DNA of 64,000 nt from Paraburkholderia sacchari (GTDB taxonomy: Bacteria > Pseudomonadota > Gammaproteobacteria > Burkholderiales > Burkholderiaceae), in assembly GCF_000785435.2 (NCBI RefSeq), contig NZ_JTDB02000001.1, forward strand, positions 772,499-836,498, read 5' to 3'. Shown here piece after piece: positions 37,291 to 45,307 of this stretch. The notes beneath the pieces were generated by a model that did not search any database, was not told where the DNA came from, and saw nothing but the letters and a program-made list of their open reading frames with translations. The stretch's first letter is position 1, and every line of letters begins with the position of its first letter. The translations under genes were made by a program, and so were the position numbers.

Positions 37291-38012
37291 ACGCGCCCGC
37301 GCAAGCCCCGCTGAGCCTCGTCACCTGGAACATTCACGGCGCGGTGGGCACGGATTGCAGATACGCGCCCGATCGTATCGCCCGGGTGTTGAAGGAGATC
37401 GATGCGGACGTGGTCGCCTTGCAGGAAGTGCCGCTGGGCGGCGCTTCCCACTTCGACGTGCTGGCCGTCCTGAGCGTCGCAACAGGCTGGCAGGCGGTGG
37501 CCGGACCGACGCTGGACATGCCCGCGCGGCGCTTCGGCAACGCGGTGCTCACGCGCTGCCCCATTACGGAGACGCGCGCGATCGATCTTTCGTTTGGCAG
37601 CCGCGAACCGCGCGGCGCGCTCGACGTCGATATCCGGTATCGCGGCGAGCCGTTGCGAGTCGTCGCGACGCATCTCGGCTTGAGCCGGCGCGAGCGGTAC
37701 GCGCAGATCGCCCAGCTGCTTGCCGCGTTCGACCGGCCTTCGCTGCCGGTGATTCTTGCGGGCGACATCAACGAGTGGTTTCTGTGGCGGCACGCGCTGC
37801 GCCTGCTGACCGAGCACTTTCGCGCCGCGCCCGCGCCCGCCACGTTTCCTTCATGGTGGCCGGTGTTCGCGCTGGACCGCATCTGGATGCACCCGGTAAG
37901 GCGGCTCATGAGCGTGCGCGTGCATCGCACCGGCGAAGCGCGCGTTGCGTCCGATCATCTGCCGCTGGTGGCGCGAATCTCGGCCGATCATTTTCCGCTC
38001 GGGCACGGATGA
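37287..38012 (+). CDS. Endonuclease/exonuclease/phosphatase family protein (YbhP-like)
   Basis: A 241-residue EEP-fold protein with TWNIHGAVG, the metal-binding Glu in ALQEVPLGG, the GDINEWF metal/catalytic segment and ASDHLPLVA. The family hydrolyses phosphodiesters or phosphoesters. The start overlaps the phospholipase D stop (ATGA), so translation is coupled. The pairing suggests action on the phospholipase product or on lipid head groups. Confidence 0.88.
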   Translation: MNAPAQAPLSLVTWNIHGAVGTDCRYAPDRIARVLKEIDADVVALQEVPLGGASHFDVLAVLSVATGWQAVAGPTLDMPARRFGNAVLTRCPITETRAIDLSFGSREPRGALDVDIRYRGEPLRVVATHLGLSRRERYAQIAQLLAAFDRPSLPVILAGDINEWFLWRHALRLLTEHFRAAPAPATFPSWWPVFALDRIWMHPVRRLMSVRVHRTGEARVASDHLPLVARISADHFPLGHG

Positions 38013-38103
38013 TGCGCGCGTTATCGACGTGGAGGCCGCCGGCTTTACGCACTGGCGGGCGGCCCCCCGACGCGCTTTTAATCCAACCCCGATGGAGAAC
38101 TCC

Positions 38104-38655
38104 ATGTCACAGAAGCCATCCATGACCGACTTCGAAGTGATCCGCAAACGGGCACGCGAAAATATTGCGCAGGGCGCAGTCACCCCTGGTTACCACGCCG
38201 ACCGCGATGCCGTGCTCGAATTGCTGAACAATGCGCTCGCAACCGAACTGATCTGCATGCTGCGCTACCGCAGGCATCATTTCATGGCCACCGGTCTCGA
38301 GTCGAAGAGCATTGCCGACGAGTTCCTCGAGCATTCGAACGAAGAGCGGGAGCATGCGGACCAGATTGCGGCACGTATCGTGCAACTCGGCGGCGAGCCG
38401 AATTTTTCACCCGACGATCTGAGCACACGCAGTCACGCGGAATACGTCGAGGGCGATACGCTGGTCTCCATGGTTCGCGAAGACCTGGTGGCGGAGCGCA
38501 TCGCCATCGACAGCTATCGCGAGATCATTCAGTACCTTTCCGATCGGGACCCGACCTCGCGTCGCGTGATGGAAACCATTCTTGCCAAGGAAGAAGAGCA
38601 CGCCGACGAAATGGCGGAGCTTCTGGCAGGACTGCCCGCCGGGAAGCGTGCGTAG
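38104..38655 (+). CDS. Ferritin-like protein (bacterioferritin/DPS family)
   Basis: A 183-residue four-helix-bundle protein. The diiron ligand pattern is present: ELICMLRYRRHHF, EHSNEEREHADQIA and EEEHADEMAELL. It should oxidise and store iron, and protects DNA from Fenton chemistry. GGAGAACTCC precedes the ATG at 38104; an ATG at 38092 is less likely. The next gene follows after 16 bases. Confidence 0.88.
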   Translation: MSQKPSMTDFEVIRKRARENIAQGAVTPGYHADRDAVLELLNNALATELICMLRYRRHHFMATGLESKSIADEFLEHSNEEREHADQIAARIVQLGGEPNFSPDDLSTRSHAEYVEGDTLVSMVREDLVAERIAIDSYREIIQYLSDRDPTSRRVMETILAKEEEHADEMAELLAGLPAGKRA

Positions 38656-38671
38656 CCAACCGGAGACCAGT

Positions 38672-38947
38672 ATGAAGCTCTCTCGTCAGACATCGACGAT
38701 TGGCAGCAAGAAGAAGCCAACCGACGCTCACAGCACCGGTCCCTTGCTGCCGCATGAAGTCGACCAGGAACCCAAGTCGCAAGAAGAAGAGGAGCCGCGT
38801 CACGTCGGCAAGCAGGGGTACCACGATATCCGGCGCGGACTCAAGGATACCGACCGGTGGGGCGGCGAAGATTATCAGCGGAGCACGCAGAACGATGCCA
38901 TTGCGAATACCAACTCCGCCAGGCGCAGGGGCAGCAAGCGGAGGTAG
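38672..38947 (+). CDS. Small hydrophilic protein of unknown function
   Basis: A 91-residue protein, very rich in charged and polar residues, with an acidic EPKSQEEEEPRH segment and a basic RRRGSKRR tail. No domain is recognised. It starts 16 bases after the ferritin gene with CGGAGACCAGT upstream, so they probably form an operon. It may be a disordered stress protein. Confidence 0.7.
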   Translation: MKLSRQTSTIGSKKKPTDAHSTGPLLPHEVDQEPKSQEEEEPRHVGKQGYHDIRRGLKDTDRWGGEDYQRSTQNDAIANTNSARRRGSKRR

Positions 38948-38972
38948 GCCGGGGCAATCCCGTGTGCCAAAT

Positions 38973-39002
38973 GCGCGGCGTCGCACCGGTGCGGCGCCGC
39001 GC
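38973..39002. terminator. GC-rich hairpin between convergent genes
   Basis: GCGCGGCG (38973-38980) pairs with CGCCGCGC (38995-39002), and the inner CGCACCGGTGCG is itself a palindrome. It lies between a plus-strand and a minus-strand gene and may terminate both. No T-run is present. Confidence 0.5.
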
Positions 39003-39011
39003 GCCGCTCTG

Positions 39012-39506
39012 CTAGAGCTTTACGCCGCCTGCTTCCGGCGGTTCGGGTCGCCTCGGCGACTGCGCCGGGCCGGTTTGCGCAACGGGCTCGTCTTCCCAGT
39101 GCGCACGCGCGCCGTAATACTCATGCAGTGTCGTGGCCCAGCCGATGTCGGCCATGGCCGGCCAGTGGTCCTTGTCGAATCCCGGCGCGTTCTTGATGTG
39201 TTTGCTCGTCACGTTGAGGACGAAGCATTTATGGGTCGTATCGAGCGTGAGCGCAGCCCAGGGCAGCGCCAGCAGCTTGTCGCCGATGCCGAGAATGCCG
39301 CCGCACGACATGACAGCGTAGGCGATTTTCCCGCACTCCACGTCAAGCATAACCTCCTTGATCTTGCCGACATCTTCGTTATCCGAACTGAATACACGGT
39401 CGCCTTCGAGCGTGCTCGACGCCATGATGTACGGTCCGGGGCCGGATGCGGTTTCACTGCCTTTGCCAACGATGTGTGCGCCGGTTCGGGAGGTGGTTAT
39501 TGCCAT
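39012..39506 (-). CDS. PRC-barrel domain protein, paralogue 1
   Basis: A 164-residue protein with a PRC-barrel: STLEGDRVFSSDNEDVGKIK, YAVMSCGGILGIGDKLLALP and a C-terminal KDHWPAMADI. Such proteins adapt to stress or associate with photosystem or ribosome maturation factors; the role here is unknown. It is closely similar to 49691-50218, sharing FSSDN, GIGDKLLALPW and PGFDKDHWPAMAD. AGGAGTCCATT precedes the ATG. Confidence 0.9.
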   Translation of the reverse strand: MAITTSRTGAHIVGKGSETASGPGPYIMASSTLEGDRVFSSDNEDVGKIKEVMLDVECGKIAYAVMSCGGILGIGDKLLALPWAALTLDTTHKCFVLNVTSKHIKNAPGFDKDHWPAMADIGWATTLHEYYGARAHWEDEPVAQTGPAQSPRRPEPPEAGGVKL

Positions 39507-39588
39507 AATGGACTCCTGAAGTGATCGAATGGGTGTGCAACGCGGGCCTCCAGGATTCGCGTCGCCACATCTCCTGATGCCGCATCGG

Positions 39589-40038
39589 CTATTCCTGATG
39601 CGAGCGGGCATGCGCGATGCGCTCGCGAAGGTGTGCGTGTGCCCGTTGAGGAACCGCTTCATGCATCGCGGCGATGAGCGGGTCACCCGTCTTTATGGGC
39701 GATGTGTCGTGGACGAACTGCTGCTCGATTCCGTTGAGTTCACTTTTTTCGCTATCGGGTTCGACCATGGCGAAGTGGAGCACCGCGCCATGTTTATCGG
39801 CACGCTTGCCCTGCCAGTCGTCGTGATCTTCAGAGCCGATGGAAAAGCGCAGGCGCGGATTGCCTTCGACGTTCCTCGCCACATCGCCCACGCCCATCAC
39901 TACATCAACCACGCCGACGTGGTGCGAGACGCGATTGGCCAAGCCACGCGAGACGACCTGTTCAACCATCCGCCCGAGGGGACGGTGTGCCTCGACGGCG
40001 ACGCGCCACGCTGGGCCGGGGACCTGAAGGTTGCTCAA
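39589..40038 (-). CDS. Hypothetical protein, strand uncertain
   Basis: A 149-residue frame, opening with TTG 40038 or ATG 39969. It contains no recognised domain. An overlapping plus-strand frame (39529-40044) has almost equal third-position GC, so strand choice rests on amino-acid composition only. It lies between the PRC-barrel gene and the PfpI remnant in a region of broken genes, so it may also be a fragment. Confidence 0.4.
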   Translation of the reverse strand: MSNLQVPGPAWRVAVEAHRPLGRMVEQVVSRGLANRVSHHVGVVDVVMGVGDVARNVEGNPRLRFSIGSEDHDDWQGKRADKHGAVLHFAMVEPDSEKSELNGIEQQFVHDTSPIKTGDPLIAAMHEAVPQRAHAHLRERIAHARSHQE

Positions 40039-40143
40039 CGGTGATATCGCGGCAGGCCGCGAGGGCGCGCTGCCGCTCGATTGCGTGCGCGCGCGGCACG
40101 CCGGTTGCGAAGAACGGAAGAACTAAAGGCAACGCGGCTACGC

Positions 40144-40365
40144 CGCGGATGGCTGCCGGTCTCGGCGGGCATCGTGAGCGGGCGCACCATGACGAGCTGG
40201 CCCTCGCTGCAGGACGACATACGCAACGCGGACGGCACCTGGGTGGACGAGCGCGTGGTGCGCGACAGGCATTTCGTAACGAGCCGCAAGCCCGACGACC
40301 TGCCGGCGTTCAACGCGGAACTGATCGCGTGGCTGCAGTCGTCGGCGCCGCACCAGAAACCTTTT
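40144..40365 (+). pseudogene. C-terminal fragment of a PfpI/DJ-1 family protease-like protein
   Basis: Residues encoded here include SGRTMTSWPSLQDDIRNADG, then TWVDERVVRDRHFVTSRKPD and DLPAFNAELI, the characteristic end of PfpI-type DJ-1 proteins. The first two-thirds, with the nucleophilic Cys, are absent, and the frame reads past the normal end into the next gene. It is a remnant. Confidence 0.7.
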
Positions 40366-40387
40366 GAGGACCAGGGAGGATTCGGAA

Positions 40388-40663
40388 ATGCATATTCGAT
40401 ACCGGAACGACCCCCCGCGCTTCGACGGCACGAATCTCCTGATGCGCTTCGTGGCCGACGTGGACGGCGTGCCGCTCGACTGCGCCATTACCGCCGAGGC
40501 GCTCGAAGACCATTTCGGTGCTGATTCGGCACTCGAAGAGTCGCTGCGCCGAGCGTTCGCGCGGGGGGAGACGCGCATCCATGCCGCGTGCACAGAAGCG
40601 ATCGGCCAGGCCCACGGCGCGGTGGTGCTGCACAGCGGTTACTTTCGCGCGGAGGATGACTGA
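40388..40663 (+). CDS. DUF1488 family protein
   Basis: A 91-residue protein, MHIRYRNDPPRFDGTNLLMR, with EALEDHFGA and a C-terminal helical part. It fits DUF1488, a small family of unknown function. GGGAGGATTCGGAA precedes the ATG. It lies between the PfpI and catalase remnants but looks intact. Confidence 0.75.
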   Translation: MHIRYRNDPPRFDGTNLLMRFVADVDGVPLDCAITAEALEDHFGADSALEESLRRAFARGETRIHAACTEAIGQAHGAVVLHSGYFRAEDD

Positions 40664-40714
40664 GCCGGCGCCGATCGTAACGCAATGAAATCGAGGGAGG
40701 TTTGCCATGTCCTT

Positions 40715-42035
40715 GATCGTTGCGAGGACGCGATCAAGTTTCCCGACTTCGTGCACACCTTCAGGCTCATCAACCAGGCGGGCAAGGCGCGCTTCATCAA
40801 GTGGCACTGGCGTCCCGTGCTGGGTTCGTACTCGCTCGTCTGGGACGAGGCGCAAAAGATCGCCGGCAAGGACCCCGACTTTCATCGGCGCGATTTGTGG
40901 GAGGCGATCGAGCGCGGCGATTACCCCGAGTTCGAGCTGGGCGTGCAGATGATCGAAGAAGAGGACGAGCACAAGTTCGGCTTCGATTTGCTCGACCCCA
41001 CCAAGCTCGTGCCCGAGGAACTCGTGCCCGTGAAGCTCATCGGCAAGATGACGCTCAACCGCAACCCCGACAATTTTTTCGCCGAGACCGAGCAGGTGGC
41101 GTTTCATCCGGGCCATATCGTGCCGGGCATCGATTTCACGAACGACCCGCTATTGCCCCAATTCGGTGAGCGGGGGCTGGCCGAAGGAGACGCCTCCCGA
41201 TGCGGGCGGCTTCGAAAGCTACCAGGAACGCATGGAGGGCGCGAAAATCCGCGTGCGCAGCGACTCGTTCGCCGATCACTTCTCGCAGGCCACCATGTTC
41301 TACCGGAGCATGTCCGCGCCCGAGCAGGCGCATATCGCGGCCGCGTACACGTTCGAGCTGGGCAAGGTCACGAAGCCGGAGATACGCGAGCGCACCGTCA
41401 ACGAGATTCTCGCGAACATCGACGCCGATCTTGCCGCGCGCGTCGCGAGCGCGCTCGGGCTGGCCGCGCCGAAGCCTGGCAACCAGCAAGGCAAAAGCGC
41501 AGGCAAAAGCGCGGGCATGCCGCAGCCGTCCGCATCGCCGGCGCTGAGCCTGCTCAATCGCGTGAAGCCGGGCATTGCGACGCGCAAGATCGCGTTGCTG
41601 AGCGCGCCAGGCGGCGACGGCGCGATGATCCGGCAACTGCGCGACGCGTTGGCAAAGGCGGGCGCGCAGGCGTTGCTGGTGGCGCCCACGTTCGAAGCGT
41701 TCGACGGCCTCGTGCCGGACGCGACGATTGTGGGCATGCCCTCGGTGATGTTCGACGCGGTGTTTCTGCCCGGCGGCGAACAGGCTGCGCAGACGCTCGC
41801 GCAATCGGGCGACGCACGCCACTTCGTGAGCGAGGCGTTCAAGCATCTGAAGGCGATAGGCGCGGTGGACACGGGCCGGGTCGTGCTGAACGCGGCGCAG
41901 TTGCCCGATCCATCCGATGGGGTGGCGCACGGCGATGCCGCCGACGTGGCCAACGTGCTGCGGGCGTTTATCGACGCGGCGGGGCAGCATCGCATCTGGT
42001 CGCGCGCGGCGCAAGCGGAGTCGGTGGCGGCTTGA
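40715..42035 (+). pseudogene. katE: Degraded clade II (large-subunit) catalase with two internal deletions
   Basis: Parts of a KatE-type catalase are recognisable. From about 40722: [11 protein letters not shown] joined directly to [13 protein letters not shown], skipping roughly 55-60 residues. Then [20 protein letters not shown] and [16 protein letters not shown], ending at FTNDPLL. A second deletion joins this to [13 protein letters not shown] in another frame at about 41157-41160. The C-terminal DJ-1-like domain (from about 41570) follows to 42035. The N-terminal catalytic His and Asn and most of the haem site are missing. It cannot be an active catalase. Confidence 0.88.
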
Positions 42036-42149
42036 GCGCAGTCGCCTGCGCATTGGCGCTGGCCAGCGGCGCGCGGCGTCAGATGCCCTGGTTCAGGCAT
42101 TACGCGTAATTGCTTCATGCGATGGCGAGGCAACGATAAAACGCACCGC

Positions 42150-42869
42150 TCAGCGCTCGATGGACCACGACGCTTCGTCATGCAAGCGCGCGACGAGCTC
42201 CGAAAGCGCGTTTTCGATGGCATCGTTGTTGGGGCTCGCTTGCCAGCGCACTTCGAACGACGCATTGAGGCGTCCGTGCGCAATGCCTTCGCCGACCTCG
42301 CGCGCCACGCCCAGCGGCACCACGAGACAGCGGTGGCCGTGCAGCGCCGCTTCGAGCCGCTCGCGCGGGTTTTCGCCGGCATCGTGGCCCAGCGTGACGT
42401 GAGCGCGGCGGCCGCGCGGCAAGCGGCGCTCGACCCGTTGGAGGGTCTGCAGGACGATCAGGCCGAGCACCGTGCCCGCCAGCGCGAGCACGTACTGGCC
42501 GCCGCCCGCGCACAGACCGATCACCGTGACGTACCACATCGTGGCTGCCGTGGTGACGCCTTGCACGAGGCCGTCCTTGTGCAGAATCGAGCCCGCGCCG
42601 ATAAAACCCATCCCGGAAAGAATGCCGAGCGGCAGCCGCATCAAGTCGAGCGTGACGAAGGAATCCGGGGCTTTGCCATGCTGAAGCAGGAGCACGTTCA
42701 CCTGAAGCATCGCGAGACAGGCGGCGATGCACACGAGCAAGGTTGTGCGCAGGCCGGCGGCGTTGCCGGACTCGCCGCGATTCCACCCGATCAGCGCACC
42801 CGCGACTACGGCCACGGCAATCCGGCCAGCGAAATCGGGCCAGGTGAGCACGATCGGCATGGGGTTCAT
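42150..42869 (-). CDS. MgtC/SapB family membrane protein
   Basis: A 239-residue protein with four or five N-terminal transmembrane helices: ALIGWNRGESGNAAGLRTTLL, then GILSGMGFIGAGSIL and VQGVTTAATMW are the MgtC signature. A C-terminal cytoplasmic domain of about 90 residues follows. MgtC proteins adapt cells to low magnesium and modulate ATP synthase. The start at 42869 is supported by GGAGACCCATCG. Confidence 0.9.
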   Translation of the reverse strand: MNPMPIVLTWPDFAGRIAVAVVAGALIGWNRGESGNAAGLRTTLLVCIAACLAMLQVNVLLLQHGKAPDSFVTLDLMRLPLGILSGMGFIGAGSILHKDGLVQGVTTAATMWYVTVIGLCAGGGQYVLALAGTVLGLIVLQTLQRVERRLPRGRRAHVTLGHDAGENPRERLEAALHGHRCLVVPLGVAREVGEGIAHGRLNASFEVRWQASPNNDAIENALSELVARLHDEASWSIER

Positions 42870-43092
42870 CGATGGGTCTCCAGGCAAGGCGAGGCCATGC
42901 AGGTCGGCGCGCAAAGGCCGTGCCGTCCGCATGGATCGCGTGGATTGTGCGCGCCGGAGCGCGTTGCCGGCGATTCGCCTGCGCGGCGCGCAACGGGTGG
43001 AGGAACACCGCGTGCGCTAAAGATGGCAGCGGCGCACGGCTTCTACCGTGCGGATCTGTTTTTCTCATCTACATTGATAAGGAGCACAAATC

Positions 43093-43512
43093 ATGATGCG
43101 AAATCGATTGATCGTTTCAGCGATACTGAGCGCGGTTCTGGCCGCGTCCGGCGCCACGCTCGCGCAGGGCGCAGGCAGCGCGGGTGGCAGTGCCGGAGCA
43201 GCCGGTGCGGGCGCGGGCGGCGGGGCGGGTGCAGGCGGCGGCGCTGCCGGCGCGGGTATGGGCGGCGGAGCCGGAGGGTCGGCGGGAGGCCAGTCGACGG
43301 GCGTCTATCCGCCGAACACGCAGGGCGTCGAGCAGGCTCCGGCCATCACCGGTTCCTCGTCGAATTCAATGAACACGAACGGCTCCAAAATGCACTCGAA
43401 GAAGCACACCAAGCGGTCGACGGACATGAGCCGTTCCAGCAACCCCAACGATGCGGGCGATGCGGGCAGCCCCCCCGCCGTGACGGACCCCAACCGGAAC
43501 AACGGCGACTAG
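43093..43512 (+). CDS. Secreted glycine/alanine-rich low-complexity protein
   Basis: A 139-residue protein with a signal peptide (MMRNRLIVSAILSAVLAASG) and cleavage near ATLAQ. Residues about 26-66 are almost entirely Gly, Ala and Ser. The remainder is polar, with SKMHSKKHTKR. No domain is recognised. AAGGAGCACAAATC precedes the ATG. It may be a disordered surface or periplasmic protein. Confidence 0.72.
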   Translation: MMRNRLIVSAILSAVLAASGATLAQGAGSAGGSAGAAGAGAGGGAGAGGGAAGAGMGGGAGGSAGGQSTGVYPPNTQGVEQAPAITGSSSNSMNTNGSKMHSKKHTKRSTDMSRSSNPNDAGDAGSPPAVTDPNRNNGD

Positions 43513-43589
43513 TCGACTGACCTGCCTGGCCGGGCGGCGCGCGGTGCATGAAGGGCGCGCGCCGCCCGCCGCGATGCGCGAGGCCGGCG

Positions 43590-44897
43590 CTACCGATGAA
43601 TCGCCTCGCGCAAACGCGTCGCGTCGGCGGGCGCGACCGGCGCGGCGTTGTTGCCCCACGCGCCGCGCACGAAGCTCAGAACCTCGGCAACTTCGCGGTC
43701 GGTCAATTTCGCGCGGAAGCCGGGCATCTCGACCGGCGCGCCGCCGCCGGCGGTCCCGGGGCTCTTGCTGCCCTCGATCACGATGCGCAGTGCGCTCGTG
43801 GGATTCGCCGCCAGTGTGAGCGTGCTGCCCGCGAGCGGCGGCGCCTTGCCGGGCTTGCCGCGCCCATCGGCGCCATGGCATTTCGCGCAGTACGCGAGAT
43901 ACACGCCCGCGCCGGGCCGCTCGGGCAAGCCTTCCTGCAACACTTGCCGGGTCGCGGCGCGCGCCGTCTCGCTGTCGTGGTAGGCGCCATGGCGCGCACG
44001 GGCGGGCAGCGACTTCAGATAGATCGCGATGGCCTGCAGATCGTCGTCGCTCAGGTGTTGCGTGCTTGCGCTCACCACGGGCGCCATCGCGCCGAATGCG
44101 TACGCGCGCGCGTTGTGCCCGTTGCGCAGAAACGCGGCGATGTCGTCGGCGCTCCAGCGCCCGAGGCCGCTGCCCGGGTCGGCCGTGAGGTTCGGTGCGA
44201 ACCAGTTGTCGGTCACGCCGCCGGTGAGATAGAGAGGGCTGCCTTCGTCGTAGCCCATTTCGTTATAGGCGGGGCCGCGCGGCGTGTGGCATGCGCCGCA
44301 ATGGCCGAGCCCCTGCACGAGCCATGCGCCGCGGTTCCATTGCGCTGTTTGTCCCGGCTGCGCTTCGTAGCGGCCATGGCGCGAGAACGCGAGGCGCCAG
44401 AACCGCAGCACCCAGCGCTGGTTGAACGGAAACGGCAGGCGCGTCGGCTGCACTTCGTTCGCCACCGGGGCGACGCCGTACATGAAGTACTGGTAGAGCG
44501 CGTCCACGTCGCGCGAGGCGAGCGCGGCAAACGAGGGGTAGGGCATGGCCGGATAAAGCTGCTTGCCGTCTGGCGCGGCGCCTCGTTGCAGCGCCGCCGC
44601 GAATTGCGCCGGGGTGTAGCGGCCGATGCCATGCGCGGGATCGGGCGTGATGTTGCTCGCGTAGATCGGGCCGAACGGCGAATTCACGGCGGCGCCGCCA
44701 GCGAACGGCTGGTGTTGCGGGGAGTCATGACACGAGGCGCAGTCGCCGGCCTCCGCGAGTTGCTTGCCGCGCGCGATCTGCGCCGCGTCGGGCGGCGGCT
44801 TGCGGGCGTCGTTAGCCGCGCTGCCTTCTTCGTGACAGGCGGCGCACAGCGCGGCGGCGCACAGCAGCACGGCAAGCCGAAGGCGGTTAATCACCAT
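43590..44897 (-). CDS. Triple-haem cytochrome c (alcohol dehydrogenase cytochrome-subunit type)
   Basis: A 435-residue exported protein with a lipobox-like ALCAAC and three CxxCH motifs: CASCH, CGACH and CAKCH. The layout resembles the membrane cytochrome c subunits of acetic acid bacteria alcohol or gluconate dehydrogenases. Here it ends an oxidase operon, overlapping the preceding membrane-protein gene by seven bases, so it probably feeds electrons to that oxidase from an unknown donor. Confidence 0.9.
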   Translation of the reverse strand: MVINRLRLAVLLCAAALCAACHEEGSAANDARKPPPDAAQIARGKQLAEAGDCASCHDSPQHQPFAGGAAVNSPFGPIYASNITPDPAHGIGRYTPAQFAAALQRGAAPDGKQLYPAMPYPSFAALASRDVDALYQYFMYGVAPVANEVQPTRLPFPFNQRWVLRFWRLAFSRHGRYEAQPGQTAQWNRGAWLVQGLGHCGACHTPRGPAYNEMGYDEGSPLYLTGGVTDNWFAPNLTADPGSGLGRWSADDIAAFLRNGHNARAYAFGAMAPVVSASTQHLSDDDLQAIAIYLKSLPARARHGAYHDSETARAATRQVLQEGLPERPGAGVYLAYCAKCHGADGRGKPGKAPPLAGSTLTLAANPTSALRIVIEGSKSPGTAGGGAPVEMPGFRAKLTDREVAEVLSFVRGAWGNNAAPVAPADATRLREAIHR

Positions 44898-45307
44898 GCT
44901 TCACACAGATGCTGCAGCGGCAACACCACCAGCACCGATATCGTGAACACGAGGCCGATGGTGAACGCGATGGAAATGGCCTCGCCGCACCAGGCCACGA
45001 AGTGGAGCGTATTGCGCTGGGGGCCGCGAAGCGCGAGCGAGCCGCGCAGCGCGCGGCGCGCCGCGATCACGCCGGCCAGCGCGAGCGCGAACGCGGCGAC
45101 CGAAGCCAGCGCGAGCAGCCAGTGCACGATACTCCACGGCAAGGCGTTGCGCTGTGCGATGCCGCCCACGCAGGCCGTGGCCACGAGGCTCATGCACAGC
45201 AGCACGTGCCCCATCCAGACGAATGGCACGCCAAGCAGACCATACCAGGCGGCGAGGTGGAGGCGCGTTGGCGCAGGGTGGGCGGAAGCGGCGGCAGGTT
45301 CCATCAT
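44891..45307 (-). CDS. Small membrane protein of the oxidase operon
   Basis: A 138-residue protein with three or four transmembrane helices (AWYGLLGVPFVWMGHVLLCM, AAFALALAGVIAARRAL and a C-terminal helix). It overlaps the oxidase I/III gene (ATGA) upstream and the triple-haem cytochrome gene downstream. Its place suggests an accessory subunit. A paralogue lies alone at 53690-54109. No named domain is recognised. Confidence 0.8.
   Translation of the reverse strand: MMEPAAASAHPAPTRLHLAAWYGLLGVPFVWMGHVLLCMSLVATACVGGIAQRNALPWSIVHWLLALASVAAFALALAGVIAARRALRGSLALRGPQRNTLHFVAWCGEAISIAFTIGLVFTISVLVVLPLQHLCEAW

Noticed and set aside
39529..40044. Plus-strand alternative to the hypothetical gene at 39589-40038
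   Set aside because: Third-position GC is almost equal on both strands. The plus frame has clusters such as HIAHAHHYINH that look less natural. I kept the minus frame at low confidence and cannot exclude this one.
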